Assembly: GCF_016587375.1 (NCBI RefSeq)
Contig: NZ_BNJG01000001.1
Location: forward strand, 4,284,001-4,348,000
DNA length: 64,000 nt
Source: Ktedonobacter robiniae
GTDB taxonomy: Bacteria > Chloroflexota > Ktedonobacteria > Ktedonobacterales > Ktedonobacteraceae
Direction: 5' to 3'
Part shown: positions 8,267-16,734 of the stretch, one piece after another
Layout: each line of letters begins with the position of its first letter
Numbering within the stretch: position 1 is the stretch's first letter
The notes under the pieces: model-generated
Told to the model about the DNA's origin: nothing
The model's database searches: none
What the model saw: only the letters and a program-made list of their open reading frames with translations
Program-made: the position numbers and the translations under genes

Positions 8267-9355
8267 ATGAAATCATCCATTTTCGAGCGCATGGAAGCAC
8301 ACGATTATGAACAAATTTACTTTTGCCAGGATCGGACATTTGGCTTAAAAGCGATTATTGTGATTCACGATACGACGCTGGGCCCTGCGATGGGAGGTAT
8401 GCGCTTGTGGCCTTATGAAACTGAAGAAGAGGCGCTCACCGATGCTCTGCGCCTGGCGCGAGGGATGACCTATAAGAATGCCGCGGCAGGGATACCGTAT
8501 GGTGGTGGGAAAGGGGTGATTATTAGTGATCCCAAACGAGGAAAAAATGAAGGCATGTTCCGCGTTCTGGGCCGTTTTATCGAGCGGCTAGGTGGATTGT
8601 ACTTGACAGGCGTGGACGTTGGAACGACTGTTGAAGATATGGATATCATCCGTGCAGAGACGCGGCATGTTGTGACGGTTTCGGAGGCATGGGGCGGTCC
8701 TGGTGATACCTCCTCTGTTACCGCCCATGGAGTGTTCCAGGGGATATGTGCTTGTCTGGAAGAGGTGTATGGTAATCCCCAGCCTGAAGGACGTACGATT
8801 GCTGTGCAGGGTGTGGGGGGCGTTGGACGCGCGTTGGTGCATGCCTTAGTGGAAGCAGGAGCTAACGTCACGGTGGCGGATGTCAATCAGCAACATGTTG
8901 AGGCTGTGACAACGCTTTATCCGCAGATACAGGTTGTGTCACCGGAAGATATCCATCGGCTTGCTGGTGATGTCTATAGCCCCTGTGCATTAGGTGCGGT
9001 ACTCAATGATCAGACGCTTCCTGCGTTGCGCTGCAAGATCATCTGTGGGGGGGCTAACAATCAACTTGCGGAGGAACATCATGGAGAGATGTTAGCCGAG
9101 CGGGGTATTGTATATGCGCCAGATTTTATTGTGAACGCGGGCGGGATTATAGTAGGAGCAGAAAGCCTCTCCCATGGTGGCTTTCATCCGCAACGAGCGT
9201 TGAAGCAGGTGGAACGCATCTATCAGACCATGCGGAACGTTCTCTCCTATGCCCAAGAGCAACAGATCCCAACACACCAGGCAGCCGCTAGCCTGGCTGA
9301 GCAGCGCCTTGCGATGATACAGCAGGTGCAACATCTCTCGGTGAATAATAACTAG
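8267..9355 (+). CDS. Leucine/valine-type amino acid dehydrogenase (Glu/Leu/Phe/Val dehydrogenase family)
   Basis: NAD-dependent oxidative deaminase of the Leu/Val/Phe dehydrogenase branch, giving a 2-oxo acid and ammonia. The N-terminal catalytic domain has TLGPAMGGMRLWPY and GMTYKNAAAGIPYGGGKGVI with the two active-site lysines. The C-terminal Rossmann domain has VQGVGGVGRALVHAL and VADVNQQHVEA, then CGGANNQLAEEHHGE and APDFIVNAGGII. The length of 362 residues fits leucine dehydrogenase. I chose ATG 8267 (AAAGGA 6 bases upstream); ATG 8237 with AAGGA 9 bases upstream is possible. The divergent IclR gene suggests substrate-responsive control. Leucine versus valine preference cannot be told from sequence alone. 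Confidence 0.9.
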   Translation: MKSSIFERMEAHDYEQIYFCQDRTFGLKAIIVIHDTTLGPAMGGMRLWPYETEEEALTDALRLARGMTYKNAAAGIPYGGGKGVIISDPKRGKNEGMFRVLGRFIERLGGLYLTGVDVGTTVEDMDIIRAETRHVVTVSEAWGGPGDTSSVTAHGVFQGICACLEEVYGNPQPEGRTIAVQGVGGVGRALVHALVEAGANVTVADVNQQHVEAVTTLYPQIQVVSPEDIHRLAGDVYSPCALGAVLNDQTLPALRCKIICGGANNQLAEEHHGEMLAERGIVYAPDFIVNAGGIIVGAESLSHGGFHPQRALKQVERIYQTMRNVLSYAQEQQIPTHQAAASLAEQRLAMIQQVQHLSVNNN

Positions 9356-9373
9356 AGCGGTGTGCATCTCGAT

Positions 9374-9412
9374 GCCGCAAAATACCCTGTGTTCTTCAGG
9401 GTATTTTGCGGC
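9374..9412 (+). terminator. 16-bp hairpin after the amino acid dehydrogenase
   Basis: Perfect arms 9374-9389 and 9397-9412 with a 7-base loop, 18 bases after the stop codon. No strong T tract follows, so termination efficiency is uncertain. Confidence 0.7.
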
Positions 9413-9469
9413 GTGGGTCAAGCGCCAAGAACTAACTTTTCTGCATAACGCTTTAAGGATGGTTAAGCA

Positions 9470-9850
9470 CTATTTTTTAGCAGGAGCGAGCTCTTCTATT
9501 TTAGAAGGTATATGCCAATGCTCCTGCCCATTTTGGTCGCAGTACCATTCGCCCCATTCCGCCATCTGGAGCAGGATTGACTCTAAGCTCCGCCCAAGTT
9601 CTGTTAGTGAATATTCGACCTTGGGAGGTACCTGGGCATAGACCTCGCGGTGGAGCACTCTTGCCTGCTCTAGCTCTCGTAATTGCATGGTGAGCATTTG
9701 CTGGGTAGCTCCAGGAATGAGCCGCCGTAATTCGCCAAAGCGCTTGGTTCCGCTAAGCAAATGCCAGACAATCATCGGCTTCCATTTTCCACCGACGATT
9801 GAGAGCGTCACCTCGACCGGGCATGCTGTAGCTTTCGGCATCTGCTTCAT
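9470..9850 (-). CDS. HxlR family transcriptional regulator
   Basis: A 126-residue MarR-like winged-helix protein of the HxlR family. The CPVEVTLSIVGGKWKPMIVWHLL opening, FGELRRLIPGATQQMLTMQLRELE recognition region and VEYSLTELGRSLESIL wing are all characteristic. The N-terminal Cys corresponds to the redox-sensing Cys of HypR-type members. GGAGG lies 8 bases before the ATG. It is divergent from a membrane protein and peroxiredoxin operon, and a palindrome sits at its own 5' end, so redox-responsive autoregulation and control of the peroxiredoxin are plausible. Confidence 0.92.
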   Translation of the reverse strand: MKQMPKATACPVEVTLSIVGGKWKPMIVWHLLSGTKRFGELRRLIPGATQQMLTMQLRELEQARVLHREVYAQVPPKVEYSLTELGRSLESILLQMAEWGEWYCDQNGQEHWHIPSKIEELAPAKK

Positions 9851-9866
9851 TGCTTATTCCTCCCAA

Positions 9867-9886
9867 TAGTATGGTTTTATATACTA
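9867..9886. promoter_or_regulatory. Candidate HxlR operator
   Basis: An inverted repeat with half sites TAGTAT and ATACTA spaced by 8 bases lies 17 bases upstream of the hxlR start, in the divergent promoter region. HxlR dimers bind AT-rich palindromes of this kind. Inferred from position. Confidence 0.45.
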
Positions 9887-10092
9887 CGTCAGATAAAATT
9901 GCGTACTTGTTTCTTTTACGTTTATCATCTATTTTAATTCTATCAAGAAGAGTGAGAGATGACAAGCGTCTTCTACATTTCACCTGGCTATTTTCTGTTG
10001 CTCACTATTGCCTGGATGGACCTGGGAAGAGGAAGTAGCGAAGTCATGGCTAGAATGCTTCTCGTTTGACAAGAGTTGAAAAGGAGATCTTT

Positions 10093-10542
10093 ATGAAAAC
10101 GGTACGCATCGTCTCATTGATTGCACGAAGCGCCTTTATGCTTGCTATGCTGCTGGGACTTTTACTCTGGATCGCTCAGATATTCGATCTTTATATGCTT
10201 CTGAGGATACTGCTACAGATAGGTATGACTTACATTCACGAGACACTCGGCATTACAGGCACTCTGGCCTTTATCATCCTTGCGTTTGTGGCTGTCTGGA
10301 AGCGCGAACTTCGGCTGCTGGGTATATTCAGCATGATCTATGCGATCCTGGTAGTGGCCTTTGGAGTGACTCAGCCACGGATTCTCGTGGGCAATCTACA
10401 CTGGTTGATCCAGGGTGCTCACCTGCTGATTGGCATCGGCGCGATGTATCTGGCACGAGGAGTAGAGCGGCGCTATCGTCGCCTCACGCAGTCAGGGTCA
10501 GGGCGCCAGAACTCAGAGACACCTGTGTTGCAGGTTATGTGA
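10093..10542 (+). CDS. Four-helix integral membrane protein, unknown function
   Basis: A 149-residue protein with about four hydrophobic segments (ARSAFMLAMLLGLLLWIAQI, TGTLAFIILAFVAVW, LGIFSMIYAILVVAFGV, LIQGAHLLIGIGAMYLA) and a basic C-terminus. I do not recognise a named family. ATG 10093 is preceded by AAGGAG; the open frame begins at 10066. The peroxiredoxin gene follows about 80 bases later on the same strand, so the two are likely co-transcribed opposite hxlR. A role linked to redox stress is only contextual. Confidence 0.75.
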   Translation: MKTVRIVSLIARSAFMLAMLLGLLLWIAQIFDLYMLLRILLQIGMTYIHETLGITGTLAFIILAFVAVWKRELRLLGIFSMIYAILVVAFGVTQPRILVGNLHWLIQGAHLLIGIGAMYLARGVERRYRRLTQSGSGRQNSETPVLQVM

Positions 10543-10625
10543 TTTTACCACGATCAGGGCAGCCGAGCGATGCTTCATCACCGCTCAGCCTGCACCAAAC
10601 TAGATATAAAGAAAGAGAGATAATA

Positions 10626-11312
10626 ATGGCAACGTATGACCCAATGAATACTCCGCTACAGCAACAGATCGATGCGTTTATAGCTCAGACGCGGGACCAG
10701 ATAACCGCATCCATGCGTGAACAATTACTACGCCCTATCCAACAAATTATCGCATCTAGTGGGGCTGAGAAGGCTCTCAAAGAGGGTGAACTGGCACCGG
10801 ATTTTACGCTACCCGATGCTCTTGGTCGTCCCGTGTCACTCTCAGATCTGCTCAAGCAAGGGCCAGTTGTCGTGACCTTCTATCGAGGCGCCTGGTGTCC
10901 ATACTGCAATCTGGAATTGCGTGCTTATCAGCAGGCCTTGCCGCAATTGCAGGCGCTGGGCGCCTCTCTGGTCGCGATTTCTCCACAGACGCCAGATCAG
11001 AGCCTTTCGCTGGCGGAGAAGAACGCTCTGACCTTTGAGGTTTTAAGCGATGTTGGCAACCAGGTTGCGCGAGAGTATGGTCTCGTTTTTCGCATTGATG
11101 AGGCTGTGCGCGTGGCGTATCAGCAGATTGGTGCCGATCTGCCCGCCTACAACGGCGACGCATCGTGGGAACTGCCGATACCAGGAACCTTCCTGATTGA
11201 TCAATCGGGAAAGGTAAGCCTGGCCTTCGTCGATCCAAACTTTATTCATCGCCTTGATCCAGCCATCATCATTGCACAGCTCAAACAGCGCAAGGGTGAG
11301 CTGAGCCTGTAA
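10626..11312 (+). CDS. Peroxiredoxin-like protein (AhpC/TSA superfamily)
   Basis: A 228-residue thioredoxin-fold peroxidase-like protein. The domain begins near residue 55 (LAPDFTLPDALGRPVSLSDLL) and carries FYRGAWCPYCNLELRAYQ, with a peroxidatic-type Cys in a CPYC motif, followed by LVAISPQTPDQS and PGTFLIDQSGKVSLAFVD. A CXXC at the active site places it with the peroxiredoxin-like group near AhpC/Prx-Q, not classical 2-Cys AhpC. ATG 10626 follows AAAGAGAG. It probably reduces peroxides in the cytoplasm. The HxlR regulator lies upstream, divergent. Confidence 0.87.
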   Translation: MATYDPMNTPLQQQIDAFIAQTRDQITASMREQLLRPIQQIIASSGAEKALKEGELAPDFTLPDALGRPVSLSDLLKQGPVVVTFYRGAWCPYCNLELRAYQQALPQLQALGASLVAISPQTPDQSLSLAEKNALTFEVLSDVGNQVAREYGLVFRIDEAVRVAYQQIGADLPAYNGDASWELPIPGTFLIDQSGKVSLAFVDPNFIHRLDPAIIIAQLKQRKGELSL

Positions 11313-11407
11313 GATTGGAAGACCGCATGCAGCTTGAATTCGCAAAGGAGCGTACTATCAACCTATGAGCTTACCTGAGGTATCCGTTGGTCAAGGCGTT
11401 GTGACGG

Positions 11408-11461
11408 CCAACCAGGAGCAGCCCTGGCGCATTGGTATGCGCCAGGGCTGCTCCTGGTTGG
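11408..11461. terminator. 24-bp perfect hairpin between convergent peroxiredoxin and LCP genes
   Basis: Arms 11408-11431 and 11438-11461 pair perfectly around a 6-base loop. It lies between two converging genes and would act on both strands. Confidence 0.75.
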
Positions 11462-11465
11462 CTGC

Positions 11466-12799
11466 TTATTTATAGAGCTTGGAGTCGACGTATTGTTTGA
11501 CTAGATCCCAGTTGTTACCCTTGGGGATCAGGATATCCTGTCCATCGTCCGAGGTGCTGGAGGTCAGGACGTTATCGAAGCTGAGACCGATACGCGCGGT
11601 CTGTGGGCTGTTGAGATCCATCTTCATGGTAAAGAGACCCAGGTCGGCGAGCGACATGTTAGTATAGATGGCCTTTTGCAGGGCGTCCATCGCGTTAAAG
11701 AGGTTGGGCCAACTGGAGATCTGTTTCATCTTTGCCAGGGCCGTCTTGATGATAAGCTGCTGGCGAATGGAGCGAGCGAAGTCGGTGCCCTCGGCGGGAT
11801 TATCGGTCACATAGCGGGCGCGGGCGTAGCGGATCGCGGTCTCGCCATCCATGTGTTGCATACCTTTATTAAAGTGGACGGTAATCCAGCTGGCATCGAC
11901 GTTGGCGTCATCGTTTTTGGGATAGTTCGCGGTAAATGTGTCAGGCACATATACATCAATGCCGCCAAGAGCGTTGATCAGCTCGCGAAAGCCATTGAAG
12001 TCGATTAACATCCAATTCTTGACATCAAGTCCAGTGATGGAACCGAGCTTTTCTGCGGCCGCATTTCCGCCTGCGGCTCGATCAGCACCATTGTTCGAGT
12101 TTGCCTGATAAACAGTGTTAAGTTTGGCATAGTGACCGGAGCCAGAGGGCACCTGCACCCAGAGGTCGCGTGGCACCGAGACCAGCGAGGTATGCTGATT
12201 GCTGGGGGTCATGCTAATGACCACCATGGAGTCGGTCAGGTTTGTCCCGTCGTGAGCGCCACCACCATAGCCCATAATGAGCAGGTTGACGCGGTCGCTG
12301 GTATTCATATAGCCTGTCTGGGTGGAGAGCGAATCTTTATTCGTTGAAATGGCCGAGCCAAAGGCCAGGACACGCTGACCTGTGTAGGCCCCGGTGCAGA
12401 GCAGGATAACGAGGAGCAGTCCCACTATCAGACAGCCAGGCGCACAACCAGAGCGTTTGCGCCTCGCTGGCCGGCGCGCGGAACCGGGCAGTTTTTCTCC
12501 GTTTTGCGCCTGCGAATAGGGAGGCGCGCCAGGAGTATAGGTTCCCGGGCCAGGAGTATAGGTTGGGGGAACTGGTCCGCCCTGTTGAGGGTAGCGTGGC
12601 CCCGCATTGTGTGAGGGGTTATATGGTCGCCCCTGTGGCGGTTGGTTGGGCTGTTGGCGGGGGGCACATTAGCATTATTGAAATTGCCTAGCACAAGCTT
12701 ACCCTGGGGGGTCTCAGGCTGTGGTCTATTCTGAGATCCTTCAGGTGGATAGGGGCGTGCGGGCATTGTATGATCGTCGTAGTAGTTATTATCTGACAT
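11466..12799 (-). CDS. LytR-CpsA-Psr (LCP) family cell-wall glycopolymer ligase, frameshifted in its N-terminal region
   Basis: The C-terminal 300 residues are a clear LCP phosphotransferase domain: LLIMGYGGGAHDGTNLTDSMVV, VSVPRDLWVQVP, KLNTVY, FRELINALGGIDVYVP and DGETAIRYARARY with the conserved Arg/Asp. One membrane helix (LIVGLLLVILLCTGAYTG) precedes it. LCP enzymes attach anionic or capsular polymers to peptidoglycan outside the cell. The N-terminus from ATG 12799 is Pro/Asn rich, and its frame is lost after NNANVPP. Adding one base to the G run at 12659-12664 continues it as PPRQQPNQPPQGRPYNP and on into YTPGPGTYTPGAPPYSQ and the TM. So this is one gene with a one-base homopolymer deletion. 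Alternatively translation starts near 12425. Confidence 0.83.
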
Positions 12800-12898
12800 G
12801 TATAATCAACTCTTTTCTGATCAAAATGAATGAGAAGGATAAAAGCGTTTTGAAAGTAGGTTATACCAAATTTTAATGCCACTATCTTCCAGGTAATA

Positions 12899-12968
12899 AG
12901 ATCTTATTCCGAAACCCAACGTCACTTGCGTGCCTAGCGCTTCGCGCTCAGGGTTTTTGGATCAGAAG
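12899..12968. repeat. Dispersed palindromic repeat, family 1, short copy (70 bp)
   Basis: Starts GATCTTATTCCGAAACCC and ends near GGGTTTTTGGATCAGAAG, with the inner motif CTAGCGCTTCGCGCTCAGGG. The same outer ends occur at 45898-46003 and 60926-61031. This copy lacks the CCCCATTCGGGG inner hairpins. Confidence 0.75.
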
Positions 12969-13044
12969 TATCTAGATTTTTGTAAAGAAAGAACATCCTC
13001 TACAAAGATAAACGCATTGGCGCGTAAGAAGTTGCAAACTACTA

Positions 13045-13806
13045 CTATTTTTGTTGCCAATTAAGGATGCTTTTGCTGTCCTTCCCGTTGCGTGTCGCGA
13101 CGATTTCCGCCATGATGGCCAGGGCGATCTCTTCAGGTGTTTTAGCTCCAATATTCAGGCCAATAGGGCCATGGATGCGTTGTAACTGCTCCTCGGTAAT
13201 GCCTTCATTCTTGAGGCGTTCAGCGCGTTCCTCGCCTGTTTTGCGGCTGCCTATCGCGCCAATGTAGCCGACTTCGTGGGCGAGCAGGACCTTCAATGTT
13301 GGCTCATCGAATTTGGGATCGTGGGTCAGGACGGCGACGGCGGTTGAGGGATTGAGATCGAGTTTCTGTAGCGCCTCATCTGGCCACTCTACAATGATCT
13401 CGTCGGCATGGGGGAAGCGCTCTGATGTAGCGAAGGCCGCGCGTGCATCCACAATGATAACGCGGTAGTTGAGCGTTTTAGCGAAGGTGGTAAGGGGAAT
13501 GGCGATATGTCCGGCTCCAACAATGATGAGGGTTGGCGGGGGGGCGAAGCCTTCAATAAAGACCTCGTAGGTTCCTGTGGGCAGTGTGATAGTATGACTT
13601 GAGCCGGTGCCAGACCAGGTGGCGCGCTCCGCAATGGGGAGAACCTGTTGATCAAGCTCCACGGAACCAAGCGTGCCCTGGGGGGCCTGGCCAGGAAGGA
13701 ATAAGAGCTTGGTGCCGATATGCTCAGGACCCTGAACGAGCGTGGCCAGGGCCGCCCCTCTCTGATTGTCAAGCGCACTCTTTAATGTGGTATAGATCTC
13801 ACTCAT
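13045..13806 (-). CDS. XdhC family protein with Rossmann C-terminal domain (CoxF-like molybdenum hydroxylase maturation)
   Basis: A 253-residue XdhC-type chaperone. The C-terminal part has a dinucleotide-type motif (LIIVGAGHIAIPLTTFAKTL, VIIVDARAAFATSERFP) and the XdhC_C signature VGYIGAIGSRKTGEERAERL followed by IHGPIGLNIGAKTPEEIALAIMAEI. XdhC proteins bind sulfurated molybdenum cofactor and load it into xanthine or CO dehydrogenases. ATG 13806 is preferred; the open frame reaches 13893 and would overlap the previous gene. It lies 43 bases after the small XdhC gene. It is probably the last gene of the coxD-coxE-xdhC-xdhC set. Confidence 0.87.
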   Translation of the reverse strand: MSEIYTTLKSALDNQRGAALATLVQGPEHIGTKLLFLPGQAPQGTLGSVELDQQVLPIAERATWSGTGSSHTITLPTGTYEVFIEGFAPPPTLIIVGAGHIAIPLTTFAKTLNYRVIIVDARAAFATSERFPHADEIIVEWPDEALQKLDLNPSTAVAVLTHDPKFDEPTLKVLLAHEVGYIGAIGSRKTGEERAERLKNEGITEEQLQRIHGPIGLNIGAKTPEEIALAIMAEIVATRNGKDSKSILNWQQK

Positions 13807-13849
13807 GGTGCTTGTATCCCTCAAGTCCTCACGTAATAACGATGTGGTC

Positions 13850-14167
13850 TTACCAGTCGAGGCGTTCGACGAAGACGCGAATTGTGCCTCCACAAGAGAG
13901 GCCTATCTTTTCTAGATTATCGGCTTCACTGATGCCAAACTCAAGCAATTGTGGCTGCCCACTTTTGATGACCTGGTGGGCGGCGTGAATGACGGCAGGC
14001 TCGACGCAACCACCACTGACGGAGCCTGCGATCTCGCCTTTCTCACTGACAGCAAGCTTGGCGCCTGGCAGACGTGGGGCGGAGCCGATCATACTGATGA
14101 CGGTCGCGATGGCGACCTGCTCGCCTTGAGCGCGCCATTTTTCAATATCCGGTAAGACGTCGCGCAT
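13850..14167 (-). CDS. Small XdhC/CoxI N-terminal domain protein
   Basis: A 105-residue protein that is only the XdhC_CoxI N-terminal domain: VAIATVISMIGSAPRLPGAKLAVSEKGEIAGSVSGGCVEPAVIHAA, ending LSCGGTIRVFVERL. The GSVSGGCVE motif with its Cys and the later SCGG are family hallmarks. ATG 14167 has AAGGAG upstream. The full XdhC next door carries the Rossmann domain, so the two halves are on separate polypeptides and may form one maturation complex. Follows the VWA gene by 43 bases. Confidence 0.87.
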   Translation of the reverse strand: MRDVLPDIEKWRAQGEQVAIATVISMIGSAPRLPGAKLAVSEKGEIAGSVSGGCVEPAVIHAAHQVIKSGQPQLLEFGISEADNLEKIGLSCGGTIRVFVERLDW

Positions 14168-14210
14168 AGTGTGTGCTCCTTTCAAAGAGGGTGGCGTGAT
14201 TATGTTACTG

Positions 14211-15572
14211 TTAGATCTTACGCCTGGTCCAGGCTTCCACGGCCTTACGTCTGCTGTAGGCGTCGCGGAGTGGACGGCTATCATCAATGCTTGAGAGCGT
14301 ATTACCCAGCGAGATCAGGCTGTCCAGGTTATGCGAGGGCAGGAAGTTATCGATATAGGGCAAGGCGGTCTTCATGCCGATGGTAAGAGGCCGATAATCG
14401 GGTGAGCCCAGCAGGGGATTGAGCCAGATCAGGCGATGGCAACTATGTTGTAAGCGATCCATCTCCGCGCGTAGGGTATCGGCCTCGCCACGGTCCCAGC
14501 CATCACTGATGACGAGCACGACCGCGCCTCGTCCCAGCACGCGCCGAGACCAGTGATGATTGAAGTAGTGCAAAGCGTCGCCAATGCGTGTGCCACCCGA
14601 CCAGTCCTGCACCTGCTTGGAGACATCGTGTACCGCCTCATCGACATCGCGGCGCTTGAGCTGGCGCGTGACCCGCGTCAGGCGTGTGCCAAAGACAAAG
14701 GCCTCCACATTTTGCAGTCCATTGGAGATCGTATGGATAAAGTGCAGCAGCAAGCGCGAATAGAGGCTCATGGAGCCGCTAATATCGCAGATGATCACCA
14801 GGGGACGAGGCTTGCGCTTCGTCTCGCGCCAGGTCAGTTCGATCAATTCCGCGCCATATTTCAGGTTGCGGCGCACGATACGGCGCATATCGGGATAGGA
14901 GCCGCGACGCCGGGGGGCCTTGCGGCGTGTTGGACGCATGCCCAGATTCCAGCGCATCTCGGCCATCAAGCGTTTGGCCTCCTGCACCTCTTCCCAGGAG
15001 TAGTTCTCGAAGTCTTTCTGGCGCAGGCGCTCGATGGCACTATAGGCCCCGCTCTGAGGATCTCCCAGGTCGTTGTCGTCCTTGTTGCGGTCGCGCGCGT
15101 TTGTAGAGGGCTTACGCTCAGATTGACGCGGATCGCGCGCCATATCCTTGTGTTGCTCTTTGGCATTCATATGCTCAGCCAGGCGCTTGCGTTCAGAAGG
15201 CGGTAGGCGCAACTGGCGCTGTTCGCGCTTGACCTGCTGGCCCTTGTCAGATTTTTTCTGATTGGGATTGTCGCGCACAAACCAGAAGTATTGATACATC
15301 TGCTCGAAGAGTGGCTCCTGCTCGTGACGTGTGAGCAGGCTACACTTAAGCGTGTTGTAGAAGTCATCCGGGCGGGTAATATCCACTAGATTCAGCGTCT
15401 CGGCCAGGTCAATCATCTGGCGTGGCCCGACCTGGATACCCACTTCCCAGAGCAAGCGGCCAAACTCGGTCAGGCGATATAATAGTTTCTCGCCGCGCTC
15501 AAGATCAATCGGGCGCAGAGGCGCGGCGATGGCTGCCTGCTGAGTACCATTGTTCTGGGGTTCGATTTGCAT
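14211..15572 (-). CDS. VWA domain protein, CoxE-like
   Basis: A 453-residue protein with a charged, Arg/Lys-rich middle region and a C-terminal von Willebrand A domain. MIDAS residues are visible: DISGSMSLYSRLLLHF, the Thr in WSGGTRIGDAL, and the Asp in VISDGWDRGEADTL. CoxE works with the MoxR-type ATPase CoxD in maturing the bimetal site of molybdenum hydroxylases. The start lies 4 bases after the moxR stop, so translation is coupled. In form I CO dehydrogenase clusters this pair inserts copper and sulfur; here the partner enzyme is AYRGAGR type, so the exact job is uncertain. Confidence 0.88.
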   Translation of the reverse strand: MQIEPQNNGTQQAAIAAPLRPIDLERGEKLLYRLTEFGRLLWEVGIQVGPRQMIDLAETLNLVDITRPDDFYNTLKCSLLTRHEQEPLFEQMYQYFWFVRDNPNQKKSDKGQQVKREQRQLRLPPSERKRLAEHMNAKEQHKDMARDPRQSERKPSTNARDRNKDDNDLGDPQSGAYSAIERLRQKDFENYSWEEVQEAKRLMAEMRWNLGMRPTRRKAPRRRGSYPDMRRIVRRNLKYGAELIELTWRETKRKPRPLVIICDISGSMSLYSRLLLHFIHTISNGLQNVEAFVFGTRLTRVTRQLKRRDVDEAVHDVSKQVQDWSGGTRIGDALHYFNHHWSRRVLGRGAVVLVISDGWDRGEADTLRAEMDRLQHSCHRLIWLNPLLGSPDYRPLTIGMKTALPYIDNFLPSHNLDSLISLGNTLSSIDDSRPLRDAYSRRKAVEAWTRRKI

Positions 15573-15576
15573 GCCT

Positions 15577-16521
15577 CTACACTCCTACAATTTTGCGAAT
15601 GACCTTGCTGAGCTCGCCGCCGCCTCCGACTTTGAGCACATCGTCCTGGTACTTGAGAAGCGCGCCCAGCGTATCACGTACTGTACCTTCAACGAGTTCG
15701 AGCTGATGTAGTGCAAGGAGTGAGCTTAACCAATCAAGGGTCTCGGCGATGCCAGGAGCTTTATACAGGTCCATGCTACGAATCTCCCCCACGAAGGCGC
15801 AGACCTGGCGAGCCAGCTGCTCAGGAGCCTCGGGCATGCGTGCCCGCACGATGGAGTACTCTTTCTCCAGTGTGGGGTAATCGATCCAGTAGTAGAGACA
15901 GCGGCGGCGGAGCGCGTCATGGATCTCGCGTGTGCGGTTGGAGGTAATGATGACGAAGGGTGGCTCCTGGGCGCGAATGGTGCCGATCTCTGGAATCGTG
16001 ATCTGGAAGTCGGAGAGCAACTCCAACAAGTAGGCTTCAAACTCTTCATCGCTGCGGTCCAGTTCGTCGATCAAGAGCACTGGCTGTTTGGCATTGGTCG
16101 GGCTGATAGCCTGGAGCAGCGGGCGCTGAAGAAGGAAGTCTGGTCCAAAGATCTCTTTGAGTTCATCCTGGCGACCCTGTGCGCCGCCCTCCATCAGACG
16201 AATATGCAGCATCTGGCGCGTGTAGTTCCACTCATAGACGGCGGTACTGACATCGATGCCTTCATAGCATTGCAGGCGGATCAAGTGGGTATCGAGAAGG
16301 GAGGCCAGGACCTTCGCAATCTCGGTTTTGCCCACGCCGGGTTCGCCTTCCAGCAGAAGCGGCTTGCGACGCTTGAGCGCGAGGAAGACGGTTGTGGCGA
16401 GGCTACGGTCGGCTATATAGTTCTGGGCGAACATGGCCCGTTGGACGTCTTCAATTGAGGCAAGCGACGAGGCGTTTGCCGTGGTGTTCTGAGTGGTCTC
16501 GATAAGATGTTCCTGCTCCAA
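15577..16521 (-). CDS. MoxR family AAA+ ATPase, CoxD-like
   Basis: A 314-residue AAA+ ATPase with Walker A LLLEGEPGVGKTEIAKVLA, Walker B PVLLIDELDRSDEEFEAYLLELL, sensor 1 PFVIITSNRTREIHDALRRRCLYYWIDYP. MoxR ATPases pair with VWA proteins; CoxD-CoxE is the pair used for CO dehydrogenase maturation. The start is a TTG at 16521 with GGAGG 6 bases upstream. Next gene is the VWA protein 4 bases later. A palindromic repeat occupies the upstream leader. Confidence 0.9.
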   Translation of the reverse strand: MEQEHLIETTQNTTANASSLASIEDVQRAMFAQNYIADRSLATTVFLALKRRKPLLLEGEPGVGKTEIAKVLASLLDTHLIRLQCYEGIDVSTAVYEWNYTRQMLHIRLMEGGAQGRQDELKEIFGPDFLLQRPLLQAISPTNAKQPVLLIDELDRSDEEFEAYLLELLSDFQITIPEIGTIRAQEPPFVIITSNRTREIHDALRRRCLYYWIDYPTLEKEYSIVRARMPEAPEQLARQVCAFVGEIRSMDLYKAPGIAETLDWLSSLLALHQLELVEGTVRDTLGALLKYQDDVLKVGGGGELSKVIRKIVGV

Positions 16522-16544
16522 GAAAGGCCTCCAGCTACTACCTT

Positions 16545-16636
16545 GCGGAAATCTGAGCGCGCTTGCCGTGCCACCGCTTGCCCCCGAATGGGGGTTAGGG
16601 GGTCCCCGAATGGGGGAAGCGCGCTCAGGTTTCCGC
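16545..16636. repeat. Dispersed palindromic repeat related to family 1 (92 bp)
   Basis: The ends GCGGAAATCTGAGCGCGCTT and AAGCGCGCTCAGGTTTCCGC form an imperfect inverted repeat enclosing two CCCCGAATGGGG-type hairpins. The GCGCGCTCAG core and the CCCC-GAAT-GGGG hairpins are shared with the copies at 45.9 and 60.9 kb. It lies in the leader upstream of moxR. Confidence 0.65.
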
Positions 16637-16734
16637 GTAAGTTCCTAGGGAAACTACAGCGAAGCACATATGCGTTCGAGGTGATAGTTGTATTCTAAGC
16701 TATGCGAATGCCTGTCTGCAAGGGAAGCGAACTC

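Noticed and set aside
14553..15206. Plus-strand 217-codon open frame
   Set aside because: It lies entirely antisense to the VWA gene, which has clear MIDAS motifs; the frame is a shadow of GC-rich codon bias.
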